Origin: Candidatus Aminicenantes bacterium UBA6072
Lineage (GTDB): Bacteria > Acidobacteriota > Aminicenantia > UBA2199
Length of the DNA: 64,000 nucleotides
Assembly: GCA_002436105.1 (NCBI GenBank)
Contig: DIXU01000004.1
Coordinates: forward strand, 1 to 64,000
Reading direction: 5' to 3'
In this document: one piece after another, positions 51,792 to 61,296 of the stretch
Layout of the letters: each line of letters starts with the position of its first letter
Numbering within the stretch: position 1 is the first letter of the stretch
Made by a program: the position numbers and the translations under genes
The notes under the pieces: generated by a model
What the model saw: the letters and a program-made list of their open reading frames with translations, nothing else
Told to the model about the DNA's origin: nothing
The model's database searches: none

Positions 51792-54431
51792 ATGGATAAA
51801 GTGGGAAAGGGGAGCAAGACCATCGTCGTCACCGGCGATTTCACCATCGACTGGAACATCGCCCGCATCCGCCGCGACGACATCAGCGGCAACAGCTGGA
51901 ATCCCAACGACCTCACCCGGGCCTGCTGGCAGCGCGGCGGCGCGGCCCTGCTGGGCGACCTGATCGAAAACCTGGCTGTGGACCTGAAAGGCAAGGGCCT
52001 TGGGGAATTCACGGTCAGGAAAATATCGGATATGCCCAAATTCGCCTGCCCCGCCGATGAGCGCTTCCACCATTCCTATGCCCAGTGGGCGCTTTTCAAC
52101 TTCAAGGATAAAGAGGGCGCCGAGCCGCGGGCCTGGAGAGTATCCGAGTTCATCGGCCTCGACCGCAGCGCTAACGGCTGGGCCGAATTCATTGGCGCGC
52201 AGTCCAGGGCTGCCGTTGAGCCCGACCTGATCGTTCTCGACGACGCCGACCTCGGGTTCCGGGACCATCCCGAACTTTGGTCGCAATTGCTCAAGAAAAG
52301 AAACAATACAACCTGGGTCGTGTTGAAAATGTCGCGGCCCGTGGCCCAGGGAGCGCTGTGGGAGCACCTGCACCGCGAGTGGGCCGACCGCCTGATCGTG
52401 GTCATGACCGCCAACGACCTGCGACGTACCGAGGTGCAGATCAGCCGCGAGCTCTCCTGGGAGCGCACGGCCCAGGACCTGGCCTGGGAGCTGGTGCACA
52501 ACCCCCGGGTCAACGCCCTTTCCGATTGCGCCCGGGTGGTATGCTCGTTCGACACGTCGGGAGCTTTCCTGCTGCACAAGCGCCGGGGATCGCTTTTTTT
52601 CGATCCCCAGGGCATTGAAGGCACCTGGAACGGCGGTTTTCCCGGCGGCATGATCGGCTACAACTCATGCCTGGCCGCCGCCATCGTGCGCCAGTTGCTC
52701 ATCTCTCCCAAAAATCCCGATATCCAGAATGGAATTCAATCCGGGATCCAGGCCCAGCGCCGCCTGCACCAGGAGGGCTATGGGGACCGCACTCAGAAAA
52801 AAGCCGAACCGCAGCTGGCTTTCCCCTTGGCAACGGTTGTGTCGGCTTTGGCAGAAGATACGTTACCCTGCTCGGTCATCGACGTGCAGGACCCGGTCAT
52901 GCATTTGAAAAACGTGAAGCCGATGCCTGTGGCGGAAACGGCGGACGGATTCTGGACCATATTGCATGACCGCTATGCGCAAACCCTGGAAGAAACCGCC
53001 CGGCGCATCGTGCTGGAAGGGCCCGAAACCGTGCTGCGCGACGTGCCATTGGGTAAATTCCGCGGCCTGCTGACCGCCGACCGCCGGGAGATCGAGAGCT
53101 TCCGCGGCCTGCGCTCGCTGGTGGCCGAATACTGCAGCAAGAGCCGGCAGAGCAAGCCCATCTCGATCGCGGTCTTCGGCTCCCCGGGCTCGGGAAAGTC
53201 CTTCGGCATCAACGAGGTCGCCCTTTCGCTTTTTCCGAAGCTGATTGAGAAGAAGGAGTTCAACGTCTCGCAGTTCACCTCGGTCGATGACCTGCACAAC
53301 GCATTGCACCAGGTGCGCGACCTGGGGCTCTCGGGAAAGATCCCGCTGGTATTTTTCGACGAGTTCGACTCCGCCCTGGAGGGGCAAAGCCTGGGCTGGC
53401 TGCGCCATTTCCTGATGCCCATGCAGGACGGGGCTTTTCTGAAGGGACAAATATCCCATCCCCTGGGCATGGCCATATTCGTCTTTGCCGGCGGCACCAG
53501 CGAGAAGCTGGAGGCGTTCGGCAGCCACCTGACGCCCGAGGATTTCCGCAAGGTGAAGGGGCCCGATTTCGTCTCCCGCCTCAAGGGATTCGTCAATATC
53601 ATGGGTCCGAACCCCGTTGCCTCCATGGCCGGCGGAGACCCGCATTATATGCTGCGCCGCGCCATTTTGTTACGCTCGAGCATTTCGCGCAATGCCAGGC
53701 ACATCATCGGCAAGAGCGACGGCAGGGAAACCATGAATATCGACCCCGGCGTGCTCAACGCTTTCCTGAAGATCAGCCAGTACAAGCATGGCGTGCGGTC
53801 CATGGAAGCGATCATGGCCATGAGCCAGCTGGCCGGCAAGAGCGGTTATGAGCGCTCCTGCCTTCCTTCCGAGGCCCAGCTCGACCTGCATGTCAACGGC
53901 CTCGAATTCCTGGCCCTGGTGCAGCAGATCGTCCTTACCCCGGAAATATTGGAAAAACTGGCGGCCGCTGCCCATGACATCTTCTGCCTGGGGAAAAAGC
54001 GCGACGGCTATCGTTTCGGCAGGGAAAAAAGCGAGAAAAAAAAGACCCATCCCTTGCTGATGGCCTATGACAAGCTCCCGGAGTGGGCCAAGGAAGCCAA
54101 TCGGACCAATGTGAACACCATCCCGCAGAAACTGGCGGCTGCCGGCTATATCATGATCCCGGCCCGCAGCAACCAGCCGGCACTGAAGTTCCCCGGGAAA
54201 GATCTGGAAAAACTCGCGCAGCTGGAGCACGAATTATGGATGGCGGCGAAGCTCGCCGCCGGATTCAAAAAGGGAAAGCCCACGGCCGCCGATCCCTATC
54301 GCAATGAATACCTGGTGGATTGGAATAGACTGACCGACAGGATCAGGCAGATCGATCGCGACCTGGTCAAGGGCATCCCGCAGATCCTGGCCCGTGCCGG
54401 CTATGCCATCGAAAAGCTGAAGCAAGAATAG
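51792..54431 (+). CDS. Sugar-kinase-like / P-loop ATPase / RyR-domain fusion
   Basis: The 879-aa protein has three parts. Residues 1-310 resemble a PfkB/ribokinase-type fold: TIVVTGDFTIDWN opening, and a late CSFDTSGAF and GGFPGGMIGYNSCLAAAIV like the family's C-terminal glycine loop, although the catalytic GAGD is altered. A P-loop ATPase follows, with GSPGSGKS at 463-470 and Walker B PLVFFDEFDS (Asp523-Glu524). Residues about 750-870 form a RyR (ryanodine-receptor repeat) domain: NTIPQKLAAAGYIM, LAQLEHELWMAAKLAAGF and IDRDLVKGIPQILARAGY. Prokaryotic RyR domains are predicted ligand sensors in nucleotide-based conflict systems. The SLOG gene follows after nine bases. Confidence 0.82.
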   Translation: MDKVGKGSKTIVVTGDFTIDWNIARIRRDDISGNSWNPNDLTRACWQRGGAALLGDLIENLAVDLKGKGLGEFTVRKISDMPKFACPADERFHHSYAQWALFNFKDKEGAEPRAWRVSEFIGLDRSANGWAEFIGAQSRAAVEPDLIVLDDADLGFRDHPELWSQLLKKRNNTTWVVLKMSRPVAQGALWEHLHREWADRLIVVMTANDLRRTEVQISRELSWERTAQDLAWELVHNPRVNALSDCARVVCSFDTSGAFLLHKRRGSLFFDPQGIEGTWNGGFPGGMIGYNSCLAAAIVRQLLISPKNPDIQNGIQSGIQAQRRLHQEGYGDRTQKKAEPQLAFPLATVVSALAEDTLPCSVIDVQDPVMHLKNVKPMPVAETADGFWTILHDRYAQTLEETARRIVLEGPETVLRDVPLGKFRGLLTADRREIESFRGLRSLVAEYCSKSRQSKPISIAVFGSPGSGKSFGINEVALSLFPKLIEKKEFNVSQFTSVDDLHNALHQVRDLGLSGKIPLVFFDEFDSALEGQSLGWLRHFLMPMQDGAFLKGQISHPLGMAIFVFAGGTSEKLEAFGSHLTPEDFRKVKGPDFVSRLKGFVNIMGPNPVASMAGGDPHYMLRRAILLRSSISRNARHIIGKSDGRETMNIDPGVLNAFLKISQYKHGVRSMEAIMAMSQLAGKSGYERSCLPSEAQLDLHVNGLEFLALVQQIVLTPEILEKLAAAAHDIFCLGKKRDGYRFGREKSEKKKTHPLLMAYDKLPEWAKEANRTNVNTIPQKLAAAGYIMIPARSNQPALKFPGKDLEKLAQLEHELWMAAKLAAGFKKGKPTAADPYRNEYLVDWNRLTDRIRQIDRDLVKGIPQILARAGYAIEKLKQE

Positions 54432-54440
54432 GGAGCAGGA

Positions 54441-56078
54441 TTGCCAATCGCCGACATCCCATTCCGGTTGCGCATCGGCATTACCGGCCACCGGACCATC
54501 AATGATCCCGAAACGGTTTCGCGGCAGATCAGGGATTTCCTGCATGAGCGGATATGGGAATTGTTCGATCCGCCGGCAGGGAGAAAAAAATCCGGCACGC
54601 GCCTCGCTTTCACCCTGCTGAGCCCCCTGGCGGAAGGTGCCGATCGTCTGGCCGCCGCCGAGATCCTCAAGATCGCCGATTCCGAAATTGAAGCGGTTTT
54701 GCCCATGGCCGCGGGCGACTATGAGCGCGATTTTGCCACGTCCGAGTCCCGGGCCGAATTCCATGATCTGCTCAGCCGGGCCGGCAGAACGATCGTGCTG
54801 AAAGAAACTGCCTCCGACAACACCCTGGACGAGGTGCGCAGAAAAGCATACGAGGCGGCCGGCCGATATGTCGTCGACCATTGTGACCTGCTCATCGCCG
54901 TGTGGGACGGCATGCCGGCCCGGGGCAGGGGAGGCACGGCCGAGATCGTCGCCTATGCCCGGGGAAAAAAGCTGCCGCTGATCGTCGTTTCTTCGCTTGA
55001 TCCTTATGACATAACACTTGAAAAGGGATCGGGGCTGAACGGTCAGGCCTATATCCGGCTGGGGGTTTTCAATTCATTTGCCATCGCCGCCAATGTCCGG
55101 GATGCGTATGTCGACAATATGCACCGGGACCTGTTCGCCAATCCCGATGGTGAACGGCTGGACGGGGCGATAAGAGAACGCATCCGTTCCGGGCTGCTGC
55201 CCTGGTATGTGCGGGCTTCTTCGATCGCCAAGCGCAGCCAGAAAAACTACCTGCGGGCCGGGCTGCTGGTCTATTCCCTTTCGCCGCTGGCGGTGGCGGC
55301 GGTGGCCCTGGCCATTCTCATGCCCAAGTGGGCATCGCCGGCCTTTGTCGTCGAATTCATCCTGCTGGGGATTATCCTGTTGGTCATCGTGTCATCGGAC
55401 AGGCGCAGAACCCATCAGAACTGGATCGAGGCCCGCTTTCTGGCCGAACGCATCCGCTCGGCGATCTTTCTGACGGCCGGCGGCGTCCAGGCTTCCTGCC
55501 TGGTGCACATTCACGCCCTGAGGCCGCAATTGGAAGCCGGGGCGTGGACCATCCAGGCTTTCGATGAAATCATGAGACGCATGGGGCCGATTGAATGCTG
55601 TGACCAAGCCGGCTGTGATCTCGGCATCGCCTACGTGCGCCGCCACTGGCTGCAGGATCAAATTCATTTCCATGTCTCCAAGGCCCAAAGATCGCAAAAG
55701 GCCGGTCATCGCCTGGAGAGAGCCGGCTGGCTGGTCTTTATGACCGCTTTTTTTATTGCGGCGTGGCATCTGATCGAACTGTTTCTTGGTCATCCGGAGA
55801 TTTTGGCCTGGCTCGGGAAACCTCTTGTTTTTCTCGCTGTTGTGCTGCCGGCCATCGGCGCCACCCTGGGCGGCATCCGCGGCCACCGCGAATATTCCCG
55901 CCTGGCCAAACGCAGCCAGTACATGCAGGCCGTGTTGTCCGACATGGACAGTCGCCTGGCGAACATTACCCAGGCCAAGGAGCTGACCGCCCTCCTGCAG
56001 GAAACCGAACAGCTGATGCTGCAGGATACCCAGGAGTGGCTGATGCTGATGAAGTTCGCCAAGGTGGAGGCAATATAA
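54441..56078 (+). CDS. SLOG-like domain protein with four membrane helices (SLATT-like)
   Basis: The 545-aa protein starts at TTG 54441 behind GGGAG. Residues 8-185 form a Rossmann-like SLOG domain: RIGITGHR (11-18), SPLAEGADRL, and DGMPARGRGGTAEIVAYARG (157-176), the place of the family's PGGxGTxxE. Helix pairs lie at 271-294/300-318 and 429-446/460-478. Each pair is followed by a charged helix (NWIEARFLAERIRS, EYSRLAKRSQYMQAVLS), the pattern of SLATT-type effectors. SLOG domains are predicted to bind or make nucleotide ligands, and 2TM SLATT domains to open pores on activation. Together these suggest a ligand-gated membrane effector. A decayed copy of its 3' end lies at 61.3 kb. Confidence 0.8.
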   Translation: MPIADIPFRLRIGITGHRTINDPETVSRQIRDFLHERIWELFDPPAGRKKSGTRLAFTLLSPLAEGADRLAAAEILKIADSEIEAVLPMAAGDYERDFATSESRAEFHDLLSRAGRTIVLKETASDNTLDEVRRKAYEAAGRYVVDHCDLLIAVWDGMPARGRGGTAEIVAYARGKKLPLIVVSSLDPYDITLEKGSGLNGQAYIRLGVFNSFAIAANVRDAYVDNMHRDLFANPDGERLDGAIRERIRSGLLPWYVRASSIAKRSQKNYLRAGLLVYSLSPLAVAAVALAILMPKWASPAFVVEFILLGIILLVIVSSDRRRTHQNWIEARFLAERIRSAIFLTAGGVQASCLVHIHALRPQLEAGAWTIQAFDEIMRRMGPIECCDQAGCDLGIAYVRRHWLQDQIHFHVSKAQRSQKAGHRLERAGWLVFMTAFFIAAWHLIELFLGHPEILAWLGKPLVFLAVVLPAIGATLGGIRGHREYSRLAKRSQYMQAVLSDMDSRLANITQAKELTALLQETEQLMLQDTQEWLMLMKFAKVEAI

Positions 56079-56129
56079 TCAGATTATTCTTATTGATATC
56101 TCCAAAGATCGATCTTGAAAGGAGAGGAG

Positions 56130-59100
56130 ATGGTCAAATTTGAGCAAGTTGAATGGCCAAAGGCGTATATTTTCATCTCTTCGACTTTCAACGACATGCA
56201 CGCGGAACGGGATTACCTAGTCAAAAATGTCTTTCCCCGACTATTGGAATGGTGCGAAGAACGCAAGATTCGTATGGTTGATATCGATTTAAGATGGGGT
56301 GTTTCCGAAGATGACTCCACCAATCGTAATGTTGTTAAGACCTGTCTGAAGAACATCGACAAGTGTCGTCCTTTTTTCATCTGTCTACTGGGGCAGCGTC
56401 GGGGCTGGGTACCCAGGAAGGAGGATATCTCTTCAGAGACATACCAGGAATTTTCCAAAATCAGTCAATATGCCGGAAACGCTTCCGTCACCGAGATGGA
56501 GATTCTACATGCCCTGATCGATCCGTTTCACCGGGCAAAGCGGTTGGGCTTCATTCATAATAAAAAGTCGGGGTTTGATCCCGTCCAGCATGCCTTGTTC
56601 TATCTTCGCGACAACACGTATCTGGATTCTTTGCCCAGCTTTCCCGGTTTGTTGCGAAAGACCTTCACCAATGAATGGATCGAAAACCAAACTGAACGGC
56701 AGATTGCGGACACGGAGCTGAAGCGATGGCGGGAAAGGTTGATTCCAGCTACGGGTAAGTTGGTCCGCCACTATTCCGCACGATGGAACCCGGAGGCCAC
56801 AAGCCCCGAGTTGAGGTTACCCTTGGTCTGCCCCTCTCAGGGTGACAAGGCAATGGAAAGTTGGCGGAGGCAGTGGAGTCTGGCCGGAATTGCATTGCAG
56901 AGCCATGAGAGGGAAATCCCTTCGAGTATGCAAGAGGAGGCCAATCTATTCAATGCCGCCTTTACCCAAGGGAGGCTGAGTGACTTCAAGACGGATTCTC
57001 AAGAGCTCGGAGAGGTGATCTTTGCGGATCTTAAACGTGCTATCGGCGAACGGTTCCATAAGTACATTCTAGCAGTTGAAAGTAGGGGAGGGCAGGATGG
57101 TACCCTACAGAGAGAGCTCGACCAGCAAGAACAATTTTTGTGGTCAAACAGTGAGGGGTTCATCGAGCGTAGCGGTGACTTCACTCTGTTGGATGCCTAT
57201 GCGGCGGATGAATCTCGCAAACTCTTCGTATTAACCGCCGAAGCAGGGATGGGGAAATCGATGCTTTTGGCCCGGTGGGTAGACCGCTTTCGAGGAATTG
57301 TCAACCCCAAGCAGCGAGAGAGTCTTCACTTTCGCTTCATCGGTCAGAGTGACCAATCCACTTCCTTCTACCCACTTTGGCGTTCGTTGCTTCAGGAGAT
57401 CCAGCAGCAGACAGAAAAACTTTGGGATGAGAAAGTCAAAGATGCCGAAGGTCGGGAGATCCAAGCGACTGCCATACCGGTCGATCCGCACAAACTCCGG
57501 GATTCCCTCCCCGATATATTGCAAAATATCGGGAGTCAAGGCAAGACCATCATTGTACTGGACGCCCTCAATCAGTTGGATACGGGGCTCGGTGAGTTGA
57601 ACTGGCTGCCTGATGAATTGCCAGAGGGCATCAAGATGATCGTCAGTTTCAAACGGGATCCCGATAACCCAAATGCCGCTTCCTTTTTTGAGAGTCTGAA
57701 AGGGCGAGCAGAATTAGCAGAAATCAGACCCTTTGATAGTATTAAGGACCGGGAAAGACTCATCGGTAAATACCTTGAACAATACCTCAAACAACTGGAG
57801 CCCATCTATGTGAAGGCTTTACTGGAGATTGAGGCCTCTAAAAATCCACTCTTTTTAAAAATTGTTTTAGGTGAACTCAGGATCTTTGGCTCTTTCCACA
57901 ACATTAAAGAGAAGATTTACTCCGATTTCGGCCAAGATCCCATTTCTGCCTTTATCGGGGTACTGAAGCGGCTCGAGACCGATACGGCTCATACTGCCAT
58001 TGCTACAAAAATGGCTGTACCTGTAATCTTTGGGCTATTGGCGCATGCCCGCTCTGGACTTTCGGCGAATGAACTAACGCAGATGCTAGAGGCTTCTCTC
58101 GAAGGAGAGAAGAGAGAACTCCTTGATTCAGTCCGAGAGACCGTCCATTTCTATCTTCGTCAACTCCGTCCTTATCTGGCGAGAAAGGAAGGACGGTTCG
58201 ATATTTTCTATGAGAGTTTCAGGCTGGCCATCCTAGGGCGATATGTGAAGGAAGGTGGGGAGGACCATAAAAGCGGCTTTTACAAAGGGGAGTGCCCCCA
58301 TCAGACGACTGACATGCTGACCCTGACGTCTCAGGCTTGGCATGGCATCCTGGCTGATCACTTCCACGGTCTTCCGCTTTGGCAAAAACAAGATCCCGAA
58401 GTGAAGGGAGGATCAGGCGGGGCTTCCGAAGAGCCCCAGGCCGATTACTGTGATCATCCCAATATGCGGAAAGTCTCAGAGCAACCCTTTCACCTGACTA
58501 TGTCCGGAGATTGGGCTCGGGTTGAAGTGACGCTGTGCGATCTGTGGTTTGTTGAGGCCAAAGTTAGACTTGGTCTGGTTTTTGAGTTGCAGGAGGATTA
58601 CCGTTTGGCTCTGAACACTCTACCGGAAATGGAATCGGTTTTGCGTGACCGCCGGGAACATCAGGAACGGATCGATAACTGGACTAAGGCAGTCCTCGCC
58701 CATGCTCGGACGTGGAGCCAGAGACGGGAGCGAATGTCTCGTGGAGAGACCATTTCCGAGCCCGAGCCAATGTTGCCTATTCCACCCACCCTTTGTCGCA
58801 TGTGGAGCCAGGAGGAAATAGATTCCGAATGCCAGCGTAGGAGTGATCACCCCAAACGGTTGGATAGGTTAAAGGCCTTCTCAGAGTTTCTGAATACTGA
58901 ATACTATGCTTTTCTTGATTTTGGTTCCCGGGTGGGGTTTGTGCTCCAGCATGCATTCAATCGGTATCCCACAGGTCCGGTCCATACCCAGGCCACCAAA
59001 GAGATGGGGAAAATCCATACCCCACTCCTTCTACGCCATTGGTCTGCCGATGCAACTACTAATTCCTTGCCTGCACTTATACGCTCCCTGGAAAGGCATG

Positions 59101-60866
59101 AGCGGGCAGTCATCAATGTGTCTATTACTGGGGATGGGCGAAAGGCCTTATCGGGGGGCCAAGATGGACTCTTGTGCCTATGGAATCTACAGACCGGCCG
59201 ATGCCAAAAGATTCTGGGACAAGGGATGCTGGTGGCCATGACTCTGGATGGACATCGCGCTCTTTCTGCCAGTGGAAATCGAACTCTTCGAGTTTGGAAT
59301 GTCAAGACTAGTCAAAATATTGAGCTTTCGGAAGTTCATCGGGAATCAATTCGATGCCTGGCCATGACTCCGGATGGAAGTTTGGCGGTATCCGGAGGAT
59401 TTGATCAGACGGTTTGTTTATGGGACATAACGTCGGGCCGATGCCTGAATGTTCTGGAAGGCCATGATGCCGGGGTTATCTGCGTTGCCATGACTCCGGA
59501 TGGAAGACGGGCGGTCTCTGGAGATGACTTGGGGACTTTTCACGTTTGGGATCTGGCGAGCGGGCAATGTGTGCGGATATTGAAGAACCCACATGGAGGT
59601 GAGTCGGGTGTCAGTGTGACGCCCGACGGAAGATTGGCTCTGACGGGTGGAGGTATGGCGGCTCGTTTGTGGGATCTGGACAGTGGGCAATGTCTGCACA
59701 CTCTCGAAGGGAAACATGGGAATGTATCCTGTGTGGGGCTGACAGCCGACGGACGACGGGCGGTGATCGGAAGCTGGAAGTCGATCCAAGTGTGGAATCT
59801 CGAAAATGGCCAGTGCCTGAGAACTCTGAATGACCATTATCGCCCTGTGACTTGTGTGGCTTTTTCGGCGGATGGGAGGGAGTTAATCTCGGGAAGTAAA
59901 GATGGCACCCTCAGGGTCTGGAACCTGGAAAATGGACAAACCAAATCTACCCCCCTGGCCCACAGCCACTATGTGCGTGATCTGGATATCACCCCAGATG
60001 GAAGATATGCCGTTTCGGGGAGTTGGGATCAGTCTCTTCGTGTGTGGGAGATTGAAAGTTGCCAACGGGTTCTGATCATCGAATGTCAGACACGCTTCGA
60101 GAGTGTCTGCGTTACACCGGGGGGGCATACCGTGGTTACAGGAGGATGGAAAGCCCCCAGCGTTCCAATTAAATCGCCGCTTCTGGTTTGGAATCTTGCA
60201 AACGGCGAATGCCTCTATGCTCATGAATGTGGCGATATCAGGTGTGATCAGATCTGGAGCGTCTGCATGACTCCAGATGGGCAGTGGATCATAACGGGTG
60301 ATGACAATGGCCATATCAAGGTTTGGGATTTGGAGAGCGGGCGGTGTCTCAAGACTCTAGAGGGGCACAGTGCCAAGGTTTGGTGTGTCAGGATGATGGC
60401 GGATGGACGACACATAGTATCAGGAAGCTGGGATATGTCCGTGCGGGTGTGGGACCTCGACACCGGAGGATGTGTGCGGATTTTGAGCGGAAAGATTGAA
60501 ATCTGGGGGGTCAGTGTAACTCCCGATAGCCGATATCTTTTGTCGGCCGGGTATGGAACCCTGCTCATTTGGGATCTTGAGAGTGGGCAATGCCTCGGCC
60601 AATTCGTCGGGCATCCCTCATGCATTAGCGATGTGGTCGTAACCCCCAATGGGAGATATGCGGGCTCTGTGGGTGACAAAACCCTAAGGATCTGGGATTT
60701 GGCCACTAAAGAATGCACGGCCCTTTTTTACACGGCGGATCAACTATTCAGCCTAGCCATCTCTCCATCCGGATCGGCCATCGTCTGCGGGACCATTGGG
60801 GGGGAGGTCATCTTTCTTGAGCCCTGCAACCTACATTTGGGGATGGATGATAATCCATCGTGTTAA
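56130..60866 (+). CDS. DUF4062-NACHT-WD40 (14-blade) signalling NTPase
   Basis: The 1578-aa protein has DUF4062 (YIFISSTFNDMHAERDYLV, VDIDLRWGVSEDD, FFICLLGQRRGW; residues 8-95), a NACHT/STAND NTPase with P-loop AEAGMGKS (370-377) and Walker B TIIVLDALNQLD, a helical middle, and 14 WD40 repeats from about 985 to 1570. Fourteen repeats would make two seven-bladed propellers. The layout is that of vertebrate TEP1 and NWD1. WD40 sensors on STAND proteins usually detect a foreign or damage signal. ATG 56130 has AAAGGAGAGG before it. It lies 51 bases after the SLOG gene in the same direction; base composition is lower in GC than that gene. Confidence 0.88.
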   Translation: MVKFEQVEWPKAYIFISSTFNDMHAERDYLVKNVFPRLLEWCEERKIRMVDIDLRWGVSEDDSTNRNVVKTCLKNIDKCRPFFICLLGQRRGWVPRKEDISSETYQEFSKISQYAGNASVTEMEILHALIDPFHRAKRLGFIHNKKSGFDPVQHALFYLRDNTYLDSLPSFPGLLRKTFTNEWIENQTERQIADTELKRWRERLIPATGKLVRHYSARWNPEATSPELRLPLVCPSQGDKAMESWRRQWSLAGIALQSHEREIPSSMQEEANLFNAAFTQGRLSDFKTDSQELGEVIFADLKRAIGERFHKYILAVESRGGQDGTLQRELDQQEQFLWSNSEGFIERSGDFTLLDAYAADESRKLFVLTAEAGMGKSMLLARWVDRFRGIVNPKQRESLHFRFIGQSDQSTSFYPLWRSLLQEIQQQTEKLWDEKVKDAEGREIQATAIPVDPHKLRDSLPDILQNIGSQGKTIIVLDALNQLDTGLGELNWLPDELPEGIKMIVSFKRDPDNPNAASFFESLKGRAELAEIRPFDSIKDRERLIGKYLEQYLKQLEPIYVKALLEIEASKNPLFLKIVLGELRIFGSFHNIKEKIYSDFGQDPISAFIGVLKRLETDTAHTAIATKMAVPVIFGLLAHARSGLSANELTQMLEASLEGEKRELLDSVRETVHFYLRQLRPYLARKEGRFDIFYESFRLAILGRYVKEGGEDHKSGFYKGECPHQTTDMLTLTSQAWHGILADHFHGLPLWQKQDPEVKGGSGGASEEPQADYCDHPNMRKVSEQPFHLTMSGDWARVEVTLCDLWFVEAKVRLGLVFELQEDYRLALNTLPEMESVLRDRREHQERIDNWTKAVLAHARTWSQRRERMSRGETISEPEPMLPIPPTLCRMWSQEEIDSECQRRSDHPKRLDRLKAFSEFLNTEYYAFLDFGSRVGFVLQHAFNRYPTGPVHTQATKEMGKIHTPLLLRHWSADATTNSLPALIRSLERHERAVINVSITGDGRKALSGGQDGLLCLWNLQTGRCQKILGQGMLVAMTLDGHRALSASGNRTLRVWNVKTSQNIELSEVHRESIRCLAMTPDGSLAVSGGFDQTVCLWDITSGRCLNVLEGHDAGVICVAMTPDGRRAVSGDDLGTFHVWDLASGQCVRILKNPHGGESGVSVTPDGRLALTGGGMAARLWDLDSGQCLHTLEGKHGNVSCVGLTADGRRAVIGSWKSIQVWNLENGQCLRTLNDHYRPVTCVAFSADGRELISGSKDGTLRVWNLENGQTKSTPLAHSHYVRDLDITPDGRYAVSGSWDQSLRVWEIESCQRVLIIECQTRFESVCVTPGGHTVVTGGWKAPSVPIKSPLLVWNLANGECLYAHECGDIRCDQIWSVCMTPDGQWIITGDDNGHIKVWDLESGRCLKTLEGHSAKVWCVRMMADGRHIVSGSWDMSVRVWDLDTGGCVRILSGKIEIWGVSVTPDSRYLLSAGYGTLLIWDLESGQCLGQFVGHPSCISDVVVTPNGRYAGSVGDKTLRIWDLATKECTALFYTADQLFSLAISPSGSAIVCGTIGGEVIFLEPCNLHLGMDDNPSC

Positions 60867-61296
60867 TGATCAGAGATAGAAACAGTACGGCTAAAATGGA
60901 TGTATATGTGAGAGGTTAAGCCATGCCGCAATAAACCAAGTTTTTCGGGTCTTTGTCAGTTCCCTCTTCGCCTATATGAAAGAAGAGCACGAACTGCTGT
61001 AAAATAATGTATTTACGCGGTTTTTTTAATATAATGCACTTGTCACTCACATCACAGCCTTGACCCCTATGGTACTGGCCAAATTACGAAGTCTATTTCT
61101 GAATATGCTAATTGTGCAACAATATATTTTTCCGGAACCCATCGACTTTATCATCGAGTCCCAAGAGGCTGAGACGGGTTAAAAATATGATAAATTCAAG
61201 GTTTACCGGTCTTTCAATCTCTTTCCTTAAAAATCTTTTACAAAAGGCCAGCAAACTCCTGAATGCATTGTAAAATCCGATTTCGCCGCAACAGTG
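60867..61296. other. AT-rich intergenic region after the WD40 gene
   Basis: No supported gene. The composition is markedly AT-rich against the flanks, with many stop codons in all frames. It may be decayed coding DNA leading into the remnant that follows. No terminator hairpin with U-tract was clear. Confidence 0.5.
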
